A stretch of DNA of 32,801 nucleotides from an uncultured Coriobacteriaceae bacterium (GCA_900539345.1 UQBS01000031.1:1-32801); one strand, 5' to 3'. Positions 1 to 9,876 are shown, counted from the first letter of the stretch. The notes: generated from the sequence alone by a model not told the origin. Numbers and translations: made by a program.

Positions 1-130
1 GGACTATTGGGAGGGGCGGGCCACCATGTCAACGCTGGTCTAACAGAGAGTTTTTTAATAATTTTTCAGGATGGGAAGGGTCCGACGAAATGCGATCAAT
101 GCGAACCTGGCCCGCCTTGTCGAAAGACAA

Positions 131-156
131 ATTCGGGGCCCAAATAGGCCCCGAAT
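131..156 (-). terminator. Hairpin terminator after the exported rhodanese operon
   Basis: A perfect 10-bp stem (ATTCGGGGCC at 131-140 with GGCCCCGAAT at 147-156, 6-nt loop) lies 38 nt beyond the stop of the minus-strand gene ending at 194. On the minus strand it is followed by the moderately T-rich TTGTCTTTCG, so it is a plausible but not textbook intrinsic terminator. The first 120 bases of the window hold T-rich runs near 51-66 but no gene I can support. Confidence 0.55.
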
Positions 157-193
157 GCTGCGGTTGACGTTCTTTAATAAGCAGGCAGATCGG

Positions 194-1006
194 CTAACTC
201 TGCGATACAGGCGTGAGCAGGGAGAAATCCAAGGGTGCCACGTCAGCACGCCAGAAGAAGTACTGGGTCTCGCCTGTGTCGTCCACATGGGCAAGCTCAA
301 TCGCCTCATAGCCGGTGTAATCCCACACCCCGCCGGCGTTGTAGAGAAGCGACTCGTCCCACCCCAGGTAGACAAGGAGCTTCTTCATCATCGCCGCATA
401 GCCGCCGCCTCCGCAGCACAGCACCACGGGACCGTCCTGCGGGAAGAGGTCTTGCAAGATGAGCAGCGACTGCTCATAGCAAGGAGTTGCCGAGACAATC
501 TCGCCAGCCTCATCCCATTCCACGTCGAAAAAATGTTCGCCCTCGTAGGCACCTGAAACCGGCAGCTCCTGAAGGGTGCCCACGTACGGGTACGGCACCA
601 CCTTGAACCCTTCGATGGCAAACGAGAGCACCGAGTCGCCGCCGATGGCGGAGTAGTCGGCCGGGTCCTTGAGCAGGCGCATGTCACGATAGGCCACGCC
701 GGGGATTCCCAGGTAATCGTCAATGGTATCCATGTTGACATTGAGGTCCACACCGAAGTCGCTGTCGGGGTCGGGCTCAGCCAGAGGAAGTTGGCCCGCC
801 TGAGCCGCCTCGTCTGAATCGGCCGCCTGATCATCGGCATCGTCGTCCTCGGCGTGGGCTTCTGCGGCATCGGCCGTTGCGGCCATCTCATGCGCATCAT
901 CTGCCTGGCCCTGCGCCCATGCTGGCATCGCCGCCGCGAGACCCAGCGCGATGCCAGCTGCGCCCAATGCCAGCGTATCCTGGACAAACTCCTTGCGCTC
1001 AACCAT
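194..1006 (-). CDS. Exported rhodanese-like domain protein
   Basis: About 270 aa. The N-terminus has a signal-like segment (ERKEFVQ, then an Ala/Gly/Leu hydrophobic stretch ending near AWAQ), which may be a degenerate Tat signal with Arg-Lys in place of Arg-Arg. An acidic Ala/Asp-rich linker follows, then a C-terminal rhodanese-like fold. The candidate active loop is CCGGGGYA in the stretch VVLCCGGGGYA, followed by the family-typical AGGVW near the end. The Cys expected to carry persulfide is present, but the usual loop Arg is Tyr. The start is taken as ATG at 1006 because AGAGGTGA lies 11 nt upstream. A GTG at 1021 would overlap the previous stop by 4 nt (GTGA) but has no well-spaced ribosome site. 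It is co-transcribed with the hydrolase-like gene ending at 1018. Substrate unknown; a role in sulfur transfer outside the membrane is inference. Confidence 0.8.
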   Translation of the reverse strand: MVERKEFVQDTLALGAAGIALGLAAAMPAWAQGQADDAHEMAATADAAEAHAEDDDADDQAADSDEAAQAGQLPLAEPDPDSDFGVDLNVNMDTIDDYLGIPGVAYRDMRLLKDPADYSAIGGDSVLSFAIEGFKVVPYPYVGTLQELPVSGAYEGEHFFDVEWDEAGEIVSATPCYEQSLLILQDLFPQDGPVVLCCGGGGYAAMMKKLLVYLGWDESLLYNAGGVWDYTGYEAIELAHVDDTGETQYFFWRADVAPLDFSLLTPVSQS

Positions 1007-1017
1007 GCTCACGTCAC

Positions 1018-1857
1018 TCACCTCTTGACGATGAAGCCCCAGGCCTCAAGTTCCTCGAGCTGCTCTTCGGTGCGCTCGTCGGTATAGCTCGCCGTGGTGG
1101 CCGCGTCCATAATCATGGGCAGCTCCGGGAAGAAGTTGTACACGATGACGGCGTTGTGCAGCACGCGGCACGTGGTGGACACGCCGGCAAACTCGACGCT
1201 TTCAATCTGAATGCCCTGCTCACGGTATCCCTCGATGACGCGGACAAGCCCGGGCGCGCCATAGGTGCCCGTCATCACGAGCGTGGCGTTGTCGGGATTG
1301 AGCAGGTCGCGGACCTTGCCGTAGAGCTGCCAGCCTTCAGTCGCCGGGTCGCAGTGCGGCGGGTTGACCGTGGCCTCGCGCGTAGCGGCGTACTCGTCGG
1401 CCGGATGGGTGTCCATCGTGTAGATGATGAAGTCGCCCCGGTCGCGATACTCCTGAATCTTCGCACAAATGGCGTCTTCCACGGCCACAGCAGGTTCGAT
1501 GCGGCCGAACACACCGCCATCCACGAAATCTACCTGGTAGTCCACTACAACGAGCACGCGCTTCGGGTTAGCCGTGCGCTCGTCGGCGTAGGTCACCTGC
1601 GGTACCGCGTAGGCGCTCACGTGCCCGTCGGCGCTCGAGATGTACTCGATGTCCTCCGCCACGCCCGAATAGGGGTTGTAATCGCCCTCGTCTGCGGCCG
1701 AATCGTCGAGGTCGTCGAGTTCGGCGGCCTCATCGGCCCGAGCCACACGCGGCGCGCTCACCGCAAAACCGCCTGCTACCGCCGCTCCAAGAGCAGCCGC
1801 CCCCATACCCAGGGCCTGCGCCCTCGTGACCCCGCCATCTTGCGATGTATCAATCAT
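1018..1857 (-). CDS. Exported isochorismatase/nicotinamidase-fold protein, probably catalytically altered
   Basis: 279 aa. A hydrophobic Ala/Gly-rich N-terminal signal (TRAQALGMGAA; like a Tat signal but with one Arg) precedes a cysteine-hydrolase fold starting near RVLVVVDYQVDF. Family landmarks are visible: the first catalytic Asp in VVVDYQ, the DTHP segment, PPHCDPATEGWQ matching the family's PHC-x-GT-x-G block, and a GVSTTCRVLHNA block. Aligned without gaps to the family's GVCTDICVxxNA, the catalytic Cys position is Arg and a Cys sits one residue earlier. The catalytic Lys (family EKxTFGS) aligns with Thr in MTGTYGA. The enzyme may therefore be inactive or changed in chemistry. The ATG at 1857 has AGGAGG 4 nt upstream. 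It is the first gene of a two-gene operon with the rhodanese-like gene. Confidence 0.8.
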   Translation of the reverse strand: MIDTSQDGGVTRAQALGMGAAALGAAVAGGFAVSAPRVARADEAAELDDLDDSAADEGDYNPYSGVAEDIEYISSADGHVSAYAVPQVTYADERTANPKRVLVVVDYQVDFVDGGVFGRIEPAVAVEDAICAKIQEYRDRGDFIIYTMDTHPADEYAATREATVNPPHCDPATEGWQLYGKVRDLLNPDNATLVMTGTYGAPGLVRVIEGYREQGIQIESVEFAGVSTTCRVLHNAVIVYNFFPELPMIMDAATTASYTDERTEEQLEELEAWGFIVKR

Positions 1858-2040
1858 GAGACCTCCTCAGTATGTCCATGCATCACTGCAACGGGCACAT
1901 CGCGCCTGCTTGCCGGCATGTGTACACGCACACCCACCTACGGTCGCATCCTTCACCTGCGCGCAATTACCTGCCACTCGCCCGTCAACCTCACCTTTGA
2001 CTCGTTGCATTCCGTTTTCGTCCGGCCTTCGTTCTAATGT

Positions 2041-2072
2041 ATATGCCTATACACATATACATATAGGCATAT
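2041..2072. promoter_or_regulatory. Perfect palindromic operator-like site
   Basis: ATATGCCTATA (2041-2051) and TATAGGCATAT (2062-2072) are perfect 11-bp inverted arms around a 10-nt AT-rich centre. It lies 184 bp upstream of the minus-strand gene starting at 1857 and 62 bp beyond the stop of the gene ending at 2134. This looks like the binding site of a dimeric regulator controlling the exported hydrolase/rhodanese operon. No neighbouring regulator can be assigned to it from sequence. Confidence 0.6.
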
Positions 2073-2133
2073 CATCACATCAAATCAGTCAAAGGTCCGG
2101 TTTCTTTTTTACGCGTCAACAGGGCAATTGCCC

Positions 2134-2877
2134 CTAACATCCCAGAAACTGGTCCTCGAGCGTGGGATAGCCAGCGTCCGCCCAGGCCTTCACGCCACCG
2201 TCGAGCACCTTGACGAGCTCCTCGTCGTACCCATTGGCAATCAGCGTGAACCAAGTCTCCGCCAGGCGGTTGCTGTTTTTGAGCGCGACAAGGATGACCT
2301 CCTTGTCCTGGGGAATCTCGCTCATGCGAATCTCAATCTGCCTACCAGCGGGAATGTTGCGCGAACCCTCGATGAGCTGGTTTTGGAAGTCGCGGTGGCT
2401 GCGAATGTCGATGACGCACACCTCGCGGCTCTTGAGCTTCCCGGCGTCAAAGAGCTCGTACAGGTCATCAACCGAGATGAGCGCGTCTTCGGGAATCTCC
2501 TTGAATTTGCGCGCCTTGTTGGACTTCGTGCTCGTGTTGTCCGCAGAGGAGTCGGCAGAGGCATCCTTTGACGAGACGCCCGAACCCTTGGCGGCCGAGC
2601 CGGACTTCGTCGCAGTGCCACCAGAACCGGCCGCGTCACCTGATTGCGCGGCGCCAGTCGCGGACTTGCCTGTGGCGCCTTGAGTGGAGGCGGCTTTTGC
2701 CCCCTTGCTGGAGCCCTGCGCCTGCGAGGTCGCAGCTGTCTCGGCACTACCTGTGCTCGCCGCCCACGCCTGCCCGCAGATACCGCCGAGCGCAAGCGCC
2801 GCAGCGCCTGTCAGACCCAACGTCACTGCCTCGCGCCGCGTGACGCCCCGCATTGCCCCACCCGGTTCGTTTGCCAT
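2134..2877 (-). CDS. Tat-exported rhodanese-like protein lacking the catalytic Cys
   Basis: About 247 aa. A twin-arginine signal (VTRREAVTLG followed by an Ala/Leu-rich core and AWA cleavage region) is followed by roughly 80 residues of Ser/Gly/Thr/Lys low-complexity linker. A rhodanese domain then runs from ISVDDLYELF through VCVIDIRSHRDF and the HxP-like NIPAG to LDGGVKAW. Where active rhodaneses carry CxxGxRS, this one reads VALKNSNRLAE, with no Cys, so it is probably a binding or structural rhodanese. The ATG at 2877 is preferred because AGAAGGGGG lies just upstream. An ATG at 2907 with a weaker AAGG adds ten residues. It shares strand and export with the two genes to its left but is separated from them by 276 bp and a palindrome. 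Confidence 0.78.
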   Translation of the reverse strand: MANEPGGAMRGVTRREAVTLGLTGAAALALGGICGQAWAASTGSAETAATSQAQGSSKGAKAASTQGATGKSATGAAQSGDAAGSGGTATKSGSAAKGSGVSSKDASADSSADNTSTKSNKARKFKEIPEDALISVDDLYELFDAGKLKSREVCVIDIRSHRDFQNQLIEGSRNIPAGRQIEIRMSEIPQDKEVILVALKNSNRLAETWFTLIANGYDEELVKVLDGGVKAWADAGYPTLEDQFLGC

Positions 2878-3128
2878 GGCAACCCCCTTCTTGTCGGTTG
2901 CGTCCATAGTAAACCTTCACGCTAGGTAAGGCTCAATGGGATATGGGGGCAGATGCGAACAGTTGCAAGAGGCCGCGGGGATAGAGGAAGTGATTGTGGG
3001 CTCCAAGGGTCAAGAGAAGCAGGGACAGAGTCTCGCAATAACCGGACCCAAAAGAGCAAGACGCGAACGCAAAAACACGTGAGACATGTTCGAAGACCGC
3101 CTCGCCCAATCGGGCACTCCGCCCATAA

Positions 3129-3167
3129 AAAGCCGCCGGCCTCACGAGAATCGAGGCCGGCGGCTTT
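3129..3167 (-). terminator. Strong intrinsic terminator of the helicase gene
   Basis: A 15-bp stem pairs AAAGCCGCCGGCCTC (3129-3143) with its exact complement at 3153-3167 around a 9-nt loop. On the minus strand it runs directly into a T-run (TTTTTATGGGC). It lies 77 nt beyond the helicase stop at 3244. Nothing else is visible in the 366-bp gap 2878-3243. Confidence 0.85.
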
Positions 3168-3243
3168 GAAGTACGCAAGCGGCATGCGTCTCATAACACG
3201 CCGCTACATCTAGCTGCTATTTCAATCAGGCTACAAGTGCGTC

Positions 3244-5262
<2,019 letters not shown>

Positions 5263-5633
5263 GTACAAACGTCCAATCTGTGCCCTGCGAACGCCAAACC
5301 GGGCGGCGGCTAGTGCCAGGCGCGCCGCGGCTGCAAGGCCGTATGGGTTACGGCGTGAGGAAGCGGCGCGGCGTACAGGCGGCGCTCGGCACGTATCCAG
5401 GCGCGCAGCCACTCGCAACGAGATGGCGCGGCTTCTTTGGCACTGGACGTAGCAAGCCTCACGATATGGGCGCCCGCCTTATCGGGCAACCCCCGGAAGC
5501 GCCTCTTGCGCCCCGAATGTGTCAACCACTATACGGCACACATGCCGACTGGGACCATCCGGCCCGCCCATCCGCCCGAAAAGAGCATGAGCGAGGCGCG
5601 CCTGGGACTTTCTCCCCCGCCCACGCCACCGAA
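5263..5633 (-). other. Long leader/intergenic region upstream of the helicase
   Basis: 371 bp between the helicase start and the MerR stop. The minus strand is open from 5418, encoding an Arg/Ala-rich stretch I regard as untranslated. Small hairpins are present (CGGCA-caca-TGCCG around 5534-5548). I find no convincing promoter pair and no other gene. DEAD-box helicase genes often have long regulated 5' leaders, so this may be one. Confidence 0.35.
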
Positions 5634-6476
5634 TCACGCCCGATCTCGGCTCTGCACCGGCACACAAACAGGAAAGGTGAAGCCGTGGTCGGAAGGCAGG
5701 GAAAAGGGACTGAAAGAGGGACCACATATCATGAGAGAGTTATCATCAATGTAGCTGAGCAACTTGGAATGCGCCTGCTCGGATATGCCGTTAGAACGGC
5801 GGATATCCTGCATCGAAAGGATGCAGGACACGCACATACAGCCGCCGATAATCTGCAGGCCCTCAGTTTTCAACCCGTCGATAAGATGGGCAAACCGCAC
5901 GGGCACGGTGCGCCCCCAATGAACGGCACCGCCAAGACGGTCGGCATCCTCACCTGTCACAGGTTCGCGCAAACTCCCCAGCCCACCGATTGGCATATGC
6001 GCAATAAGCAGGTCGAGCGTCTCGTCTTCGGGGAAGGCCTTGTAGCCTGCGTCCGCTGCGTCGGGACAGAAATAGTATTCAGGCACGTCGCAAAGCCCCA
6101 CATATCCCGCGTGGGCACACATCGCGTTGTACAGACGCATACGATCGAGCAGAGCTTGGCGATATTCAATGTCATGCTCGAGCAAACGCGCGTACTCATC
6201 GCAGCGCTCGGCCGTAAACGGCTGGTCCGCAAGGTAACCAGGCAGGTCCTTCGGGGAAATGCCGACGTTTTTGAGCAGCACGGCACTCATGAGCCGCCAC
6301 ATATCGGCATCGCTGTACATGCGACGCGCCTGCTCGCCCTCGCGCGTGGGAGTCACGATGCCAAGTGACTCGTAATACATGATGGTCGTGCGTGACAAGC
6401 CGAGCGTGCGGACTATATCGTTAATCGAGTACCGCTTGGCGTCGATTTCCTCGACTCGTTCACGGCCGTCCCCCAT
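5634..6476 (-). CDS. MerR-family transcriptional regulator
   Basis: About 280 aa. The N-terminal winged helix-turn-helix is clear: YSINDIVRTLGLSRTTIMYYESLGIVTPTRE, then RRMYSDADMWRLMSAVLLKNVGISPKDL, the MerR two-part DNA-binding pattern. A coiled-coil dimerisation helix follows (AERCDEYARLLEHDIEYRQALLDRM). The remaining ~170 residues form an effector domain of unknown ligand, with the EYYFCPD region and a Cys cluster (GCMCVSC) that could bind metal or sense redox state. The start at 6476 has GGGAGG 6 nt upstream; an upstream start at 6512 is possible but less well supported. It is flanked by the helicase and by a flavoprotein reductase on the same strand, and a terminator at 6555-6585 belongs to the latter. 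Targets unknown. Confidence 0.85.
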   Translation of the reverse strand: MGDGRERVEEIDAKRYSINDIVRTLGLSRTTIMYYESLGIVTPTREGEQARRMYSDADMWRLMSAVLLKNVGISPKDLPGYLADQPFTAERCDEYARLLEHDIEYRQALLDRMRLYNAMCAHAGYVGLCDVPEYYFCPDAADAGYKAFPEDETLDLLIAHMPIGGLGSLREPVTGEDADRLGGAVHWGRTVPVRFAHLIDGLKTEGLQIIGGCMCVSCILSMQDIRRSNGISEQAHSKLLSYIDDNSLMICGPSFSPFSLPSDHGFTFPVCVPVQSRDRA

Positions 6477-6554
6477 GCAAGCCTCCCGCCGATTCACGGA
6501 CATATGAGACATACATCATACTCGACCTCGTGCGTCTGCCCAAAACACAAAAAA

Positions 6555-6585
6555 GCGGGAGGATGGGCATCGCTCATCCTCCCGC
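6555..6585 (-). terminator. Intrinsic terminator of the first flavoprotein gene
   Basis: Perfect 11-bp stem, GCGGGAGGATG (6555-6565) with its complement at 6575-6585, followed on the minus strand by six T residues (TTTTTTGTGTTTTG). It sits 80 nt beyond the stop at 6665 and upstream of the MerR gene. Confidence 0.85.
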
Positions 6586-6664
6586 CATCGCATGTCTATT
6601 GGCAAGGCGAAGAAAGGCCTCAATTCAGCCAGCGCTCACCCCGCACCAGAAAAATCGTTCCGCC

Positions 6665-8224
6665 CTACTTCGCAGCGGCAGCCGCGTTTGCACCGGCGAT
6701 CTTGCCCATGATGAAGCACTCACCCACGTTCATGCCGCCGGCATACATCTGGGTCGTCAGGCCGCCGAGCTCACCGGCGGAGTACAGGCCCTTAATGGGC
6801 TCGTCATCAAGGTCAAGCACCTGGGCGTTGACGTCGCGCTCGGGGCCACCCTGAGTGTTGAGCAGAGCGGGCTTGAAGGGCACCACGTAATACGCCGCAC
6901 CGTCAAAGGCGCGCATGTACTGCGGGTCGCGCCCGAACGCGTAGTCCTTGCCGCCATCAACGAACGCGTTGTAGTCCTCGATGGTCTCACCCAGCACGCT
7001 GGCATCGCAGCCGATCTGAGCGGCCGCATCCTCGACGGTGGCGCACTCAACGAAATCGCCAGCAAAATCATCGGGAATAAGCTTCGCCTCGACAGCCGCA
7101 TCGTACTGCGTCTTGTCGTACACGCCGTAAATGCCATCAGGGAAGGCGGGGTTCAACCACTGGCCGTTACCATTGGAAACCTTGCCGTGACGAGGCGTCT
7201 CGCTCTCGTTGACCCAGCGCTTGCCCGATTTGCCCACAAGAATGCACGCGCCCGTGTTGAGCTCGTTTTGCGAAAGCGTGGCAATCATCGAGGCATTGCG
7301 GTCCTCGGGCACGTTGAACGACACGCCGCCCAGGCCGAATCCACCAGCCCAAGAGGTCATATGCCACAGCTTGGCACCAATCTGCTGAGCCATCTTGAGG
7401 CCGTCGCCCGTGTTGCCCAATGCGCCGATGCAGGCGTGGTTCACGAGGTTAATGTAAGAGGCGCACATCTCACGGTCGTTCTCGAAACCGCCCGTTGCCA
7501 GCACGACGCCGCCCTTGGCCTGGACCTTCTTCACAGCGCCGGCATTGTCAATCTCCACGCCCAGGATGGCTTTCGTCTCAAGATCCTGAACAAGCTTGGT
7601 TGCAGGGCTCTCAAACCAGACCTCGACCTTGCCGGCATAGTTGTCCTCGAGGTTGGCGCGCACCGACTGGTAGAGATAAGAGTCGCTCACGCCCATGTGC
7701 GTAGACCAAAGCTGGGAGGTAACAGCACCGCTGAGCTCGGGATACTCCGGCGACATCTTGCCAAGCATCGGACTCATCGTAGCCACATCAAGGAACTCGG
7801 CTTGGTCGAGGTTTGCGAAATACGCTACGTCCTCGGCGATGTTTGCATAGCCCTCGGAATACAGGTCAAGCACGTCATCGGGAAGCGTTCGGCTGCCGCA
7901 CAGGTCGGTAAGATAGGCCTTGGTGGCGTCGACGTCGCCGTTGCCATAGAAGAACATCTGGCCGCACACGCGTGAGTTACCGCCAGCCTCGCCGTCGGGA
8001 AGCTTCTCGGCAAGCAGCACGGTGGCACCCGCATCAGCGGCGCTCATGGCAGCCACCATACCAGCGAATCCAATGCCAAGCACAACAACGTCGTAAGAGG
8101 CGTCCCAAGCGGTGTCGCCATCAGCCTGCGCGTCAGCCAATGCAACGGAGGCCGTCGTGGCCAGTGCAGCGCTCCCCAAAGCGGCGCCAGCGACGAAATT
8201 ACGACGAGAAAGCGAGCTAGACAT
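6665..8224 (-). CDS. Tat-secreted FAD-dependent reductase (fumarate/urocanate reductase superfamily)
   Basis: 519 aa. A twin-arginine signal (SRRNFVAGAALG, cleavage near ALADA) directs a folded flavoprotein across the membrane. The Rossmann FAD site is VVLGIGFAGM (Gly50, Gly52, Gly55) ending in LLAEK; GGNSRVCGQ and the C-terminal GLYSAGELGG/GKIAGANAA blocks are typical of the superfamily. The conserved substrate-side segment reads LLNTQGG (about 454-460) instead of the HHTMGG of true fumarate reductases. The NRLGGN arginine is also absent (GGMNVGEC), so the acceptor is probably not fumarate. RHG in ETPRHGK may supply the catalytic Arg. There is no FMN-binding or haem domain in the protein and no obvious electron partner next to it. 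Start: AAAGGGG 7 nt before ATG. Promoter candidate at 8293-8321, terminator at 6555-6585. Confidence 0.9.
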   Translation of the reverse strand: MSSSLSRRNFVAGAALGSAALATTASVALADAQADGDTAWDASYDVVVLGIGFAGMVAAMSAADAGATVLLAEKLPDGEAGGNSRVCGQMFFYGNGDVDATKAYLTDLCGSRTLPDDVLDLYSEGYANIAEDVAYFANLDQAEFLDVATMSPMLGKMSPEYPELSGAVTSQLWSTHMGVSDSYLYQSVRANLEDNYAGKVEVWFESPATKLVQDLETKAILGVEIDNAGAVKKVQAKGGVVLATGGFENDREMCASYINLVNHACIGALGNTGDGLKMAQQIGAKLWHMTSWAGGFGLGGVSFNVPEDRNASMIATLSQNELNTGACILVGKSGKRWVNESETPRHGKVSNGNGQWLNPAFPDGIYGVYDKTQYDAAVEAKLIPDDFAGDFVECATVEDAAAQIGCDASVLGETIEDYNAFVDGGKDYAFGRDPQYMRAFDGAAYYVVPFKPALLNTQGGPERDVNAQVLDLDDEPIKGLYSAGELGGLTTQMYAGGMNVGECFIMGKIAGANAAAAAK

Positions 8225-8292
8225 ATCAATCCCCTTTCGTCTGGCAGCTCGGCGTCTTCCCTTTTAGACGTTCGGCTGCGTACGCAAAGCAG

Positions 8293-8321
8293 CTTAAACC
8301 CGACTAAATTAAACGGGTCAA
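8293..8321 (-). promoter_or_regulatory. Candidate promoter with internal inverted repeat
   Basis: Reading the minus strand, TTGACC (8321-8316) is separated by 17 nt from TTTAAG (8298-8293), a good sigma-70-like arrangement about 70 nt upstream of the flavoprotein start at 8224. The spacer contains an inverted repeat, ACCCG (8298-8302) and CGGGT (8314-8318), which could be an operator. Confidence 0.5.
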
Positions 8322-8421
8322 GGGAAAAAGTGCCAGTTTTTTTCTTGCCCGGTCGGCCCATGAGCGACTGTGCCAGCCGCCAAATCTGTCCCCATCCGCA
8401 CGTTCATCGCTCAATCGTGCT

Positions 8422-8502
8422 GAATGGACCAGAACGAGCCTGGAAATTGACCCGAAATGGTCCATCCTGCACGCATGACTCACGAAACGTTCGAATGGAC
8501 CA
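8422..8502. repeat. Three TGGACCA boxes upstream of the flavoprotein promoter
   Basis: GAATGGACCA occurs at 8422-8431 and 8493-8502, and its core occurs inverted as TGGTCCA at 8458-8464. The boxes lie about 100-180 bp upstream of the candidate promoter at 8293-8321, a usual distance for upstream activator sites. The rest of the 716-bp gap 8225-8940 (notably 8503-8920) shows no gene or structure I can support. Confidence 0.45.
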
Positions 8503-8940
8503 AAAGCAGAAGCTAGGACACATACCCCCAACAGCCAACCATGCAGGCGCGCCCACAAACGTGCAATCCAATGCGAAAACCTGCGCATAAGGCGCCCCCC
8601 GTTCATCCTGCAACGAATCATCCCGGCTAGTAGCAAACAAAAACGTGCCGTTACACAAGCTAGAGGCCCATCCCGCGCCTCATCCTCATGCAATTGAGAA
8701 ATTGCCGTACTGCCCCCATCCCTATGGGTTTTTGTCTCTAGCTTGCATAAGATTGGAAGCCACGTGTACCTTCACGGCAAGCGACATGAACGAAGGTCTG
8801 CGGAATCGCTGGCTCAGATTACACGCGTGCCGATCATCCGCAAAATCACGAACGCACGCCAGGGCCAAGAAAGATCATCCGCCCGACCCCGATGGCGTCC
8901 ACCCCCACCCGCAGCAATCCCAACCTCTAGGAGCCACCGC

Positions 8941-9876
8941 ATGCACGATATTTGGAACCCTTGGCACGGGTGCACACGCATCAGCGAGGGGTGCGACCAC
9001 TGCTACATGTTCACCATGGATGCTTCGCGGGGTCTTGACGGCGGTGTGGTGCGGCGCAATAAGACAACGTTCGACTATCCGCTGCAGCGCACACGTTCAG
9101 GCAGCTACAAGGTGCAAAACGGCGAGCTCATCCGCATCTGCATGAACTCGGATTTCTTCATCGAAGAGGCCGATCCCTGGCGCGAGGAAGTCTGGGACAT
9201 CGTCCGCGCCCGACCTAATGTGAAGTTCTTCATCCTCACCAAGCGCCCCGAGCGCATGGCCACGTGCCTGCCTGCCGATTGGGGAGCAGGTTGGGAGAAC
9301 GTCATGCTCAACGTGACGTGCGAAAACCAGCGACGCGCAGACGAGCGTATCCCGATTCTGCTGGCGACACCCGCTAAGCACAAGGGCATCATGTGCGCTC
9401 CCTTCATCGGCCCGGTAAGCATCGAGCAATATCTTGGTGAGGGGATTAAGTCAGCCGGTACCCCACTTGAACAGGTCATTTGCGGCGGCGAGAACTACGA
9501 AAACCCACGGCCGTGCGACTTCGCCTGGGTACATAGCCTTGCCGGGGAGTGCCGTGCGCACGATATCACGTTCGCCTTCATCGAGACGGGAACGAGGCTC
9601 GTCGTTGAGGAGCGCGAATATCGAATTCCCAAGGCGCTCCAAGCACAGCAGGCATTCAAGTCGGGCGTCGAGTATCAAGGGCGTCCCATCGTCTGGCGTC
9701 TGACTGACCCGCTAGGATACGAGCTGAGCGCCGAGGAACTCTACACCCCGGTCTTCCGCACCCGTTGTCGCACCTGCGGCAGCCATCTCATCTGCAACGG
9801 CTGCTGCAACTGCGGCCAATGCGGCGAACCCCCAGAAGAGCTCCATACCTGGGACGATATGCGCGAGACCAACTGA
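8941..9876 (+). CDS. DUF5131 family protein (phage Gp37/Gp68-like) with zinc-ribbon tail
   Basis: 311 aa. It matches the DUF5131 pattern: WNPWHGC...SEGCDHCYMF near the N-terminus (a CxxC-containing cluster resembling radical-SAM iron-sulfur motifs), then RICMNSDFF, FFILTKRPERM, VMLNVTCENQ, PAKHKGIMCAPFIGPV and VICGGENYENPRPC. The molecular function of the family is not established. The last ~45 residues carry a Cys-rich segment (CRTCGSHLICNGCCNCGQCG), probably a zinc ribbon. The ATG at 8941 is chosen because the domain begins exactly there and TAGGAG lies about 8 nt upstream. Longer in-frame readings from 8743 add Arg/Pro-rich sequence without family similarity. It converges on the LuxR gene at 9978 with about 100 bp between them. 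Confidence 0.85.
   Translation: MHDIWNPWHGCTRISEGCDHCYMFTMDASRGLDGGVVRRNKTTFDYPLQRTRSGSYKVQNGELIRICMNSDFFIEEADPWREEVWDIVRARPNVKFFILTKRPERMATCLPADWGAGWENVMLNVTCENQRRADERIPILLATPAKHKGIMCAPFIGPVSIEQYLGEGIKSAGTPLEQVICGGENYENPRPCDFAWVHSLAGECRAHDITFAFIETGTRLVVEEREYRIPKALQAQQAFKSGVEYQGRPIVWRLTDPLGYELSAEELYTPVFRTRCRTCGSHLICNGCCNCGQCGEPPEELHTWDDMRETN

Noticed and set aside
6530..7975. 481-aa plus-strand frame opposite the first flavoprotein
   Set aside because: Antisense shadow without recognisable domains.
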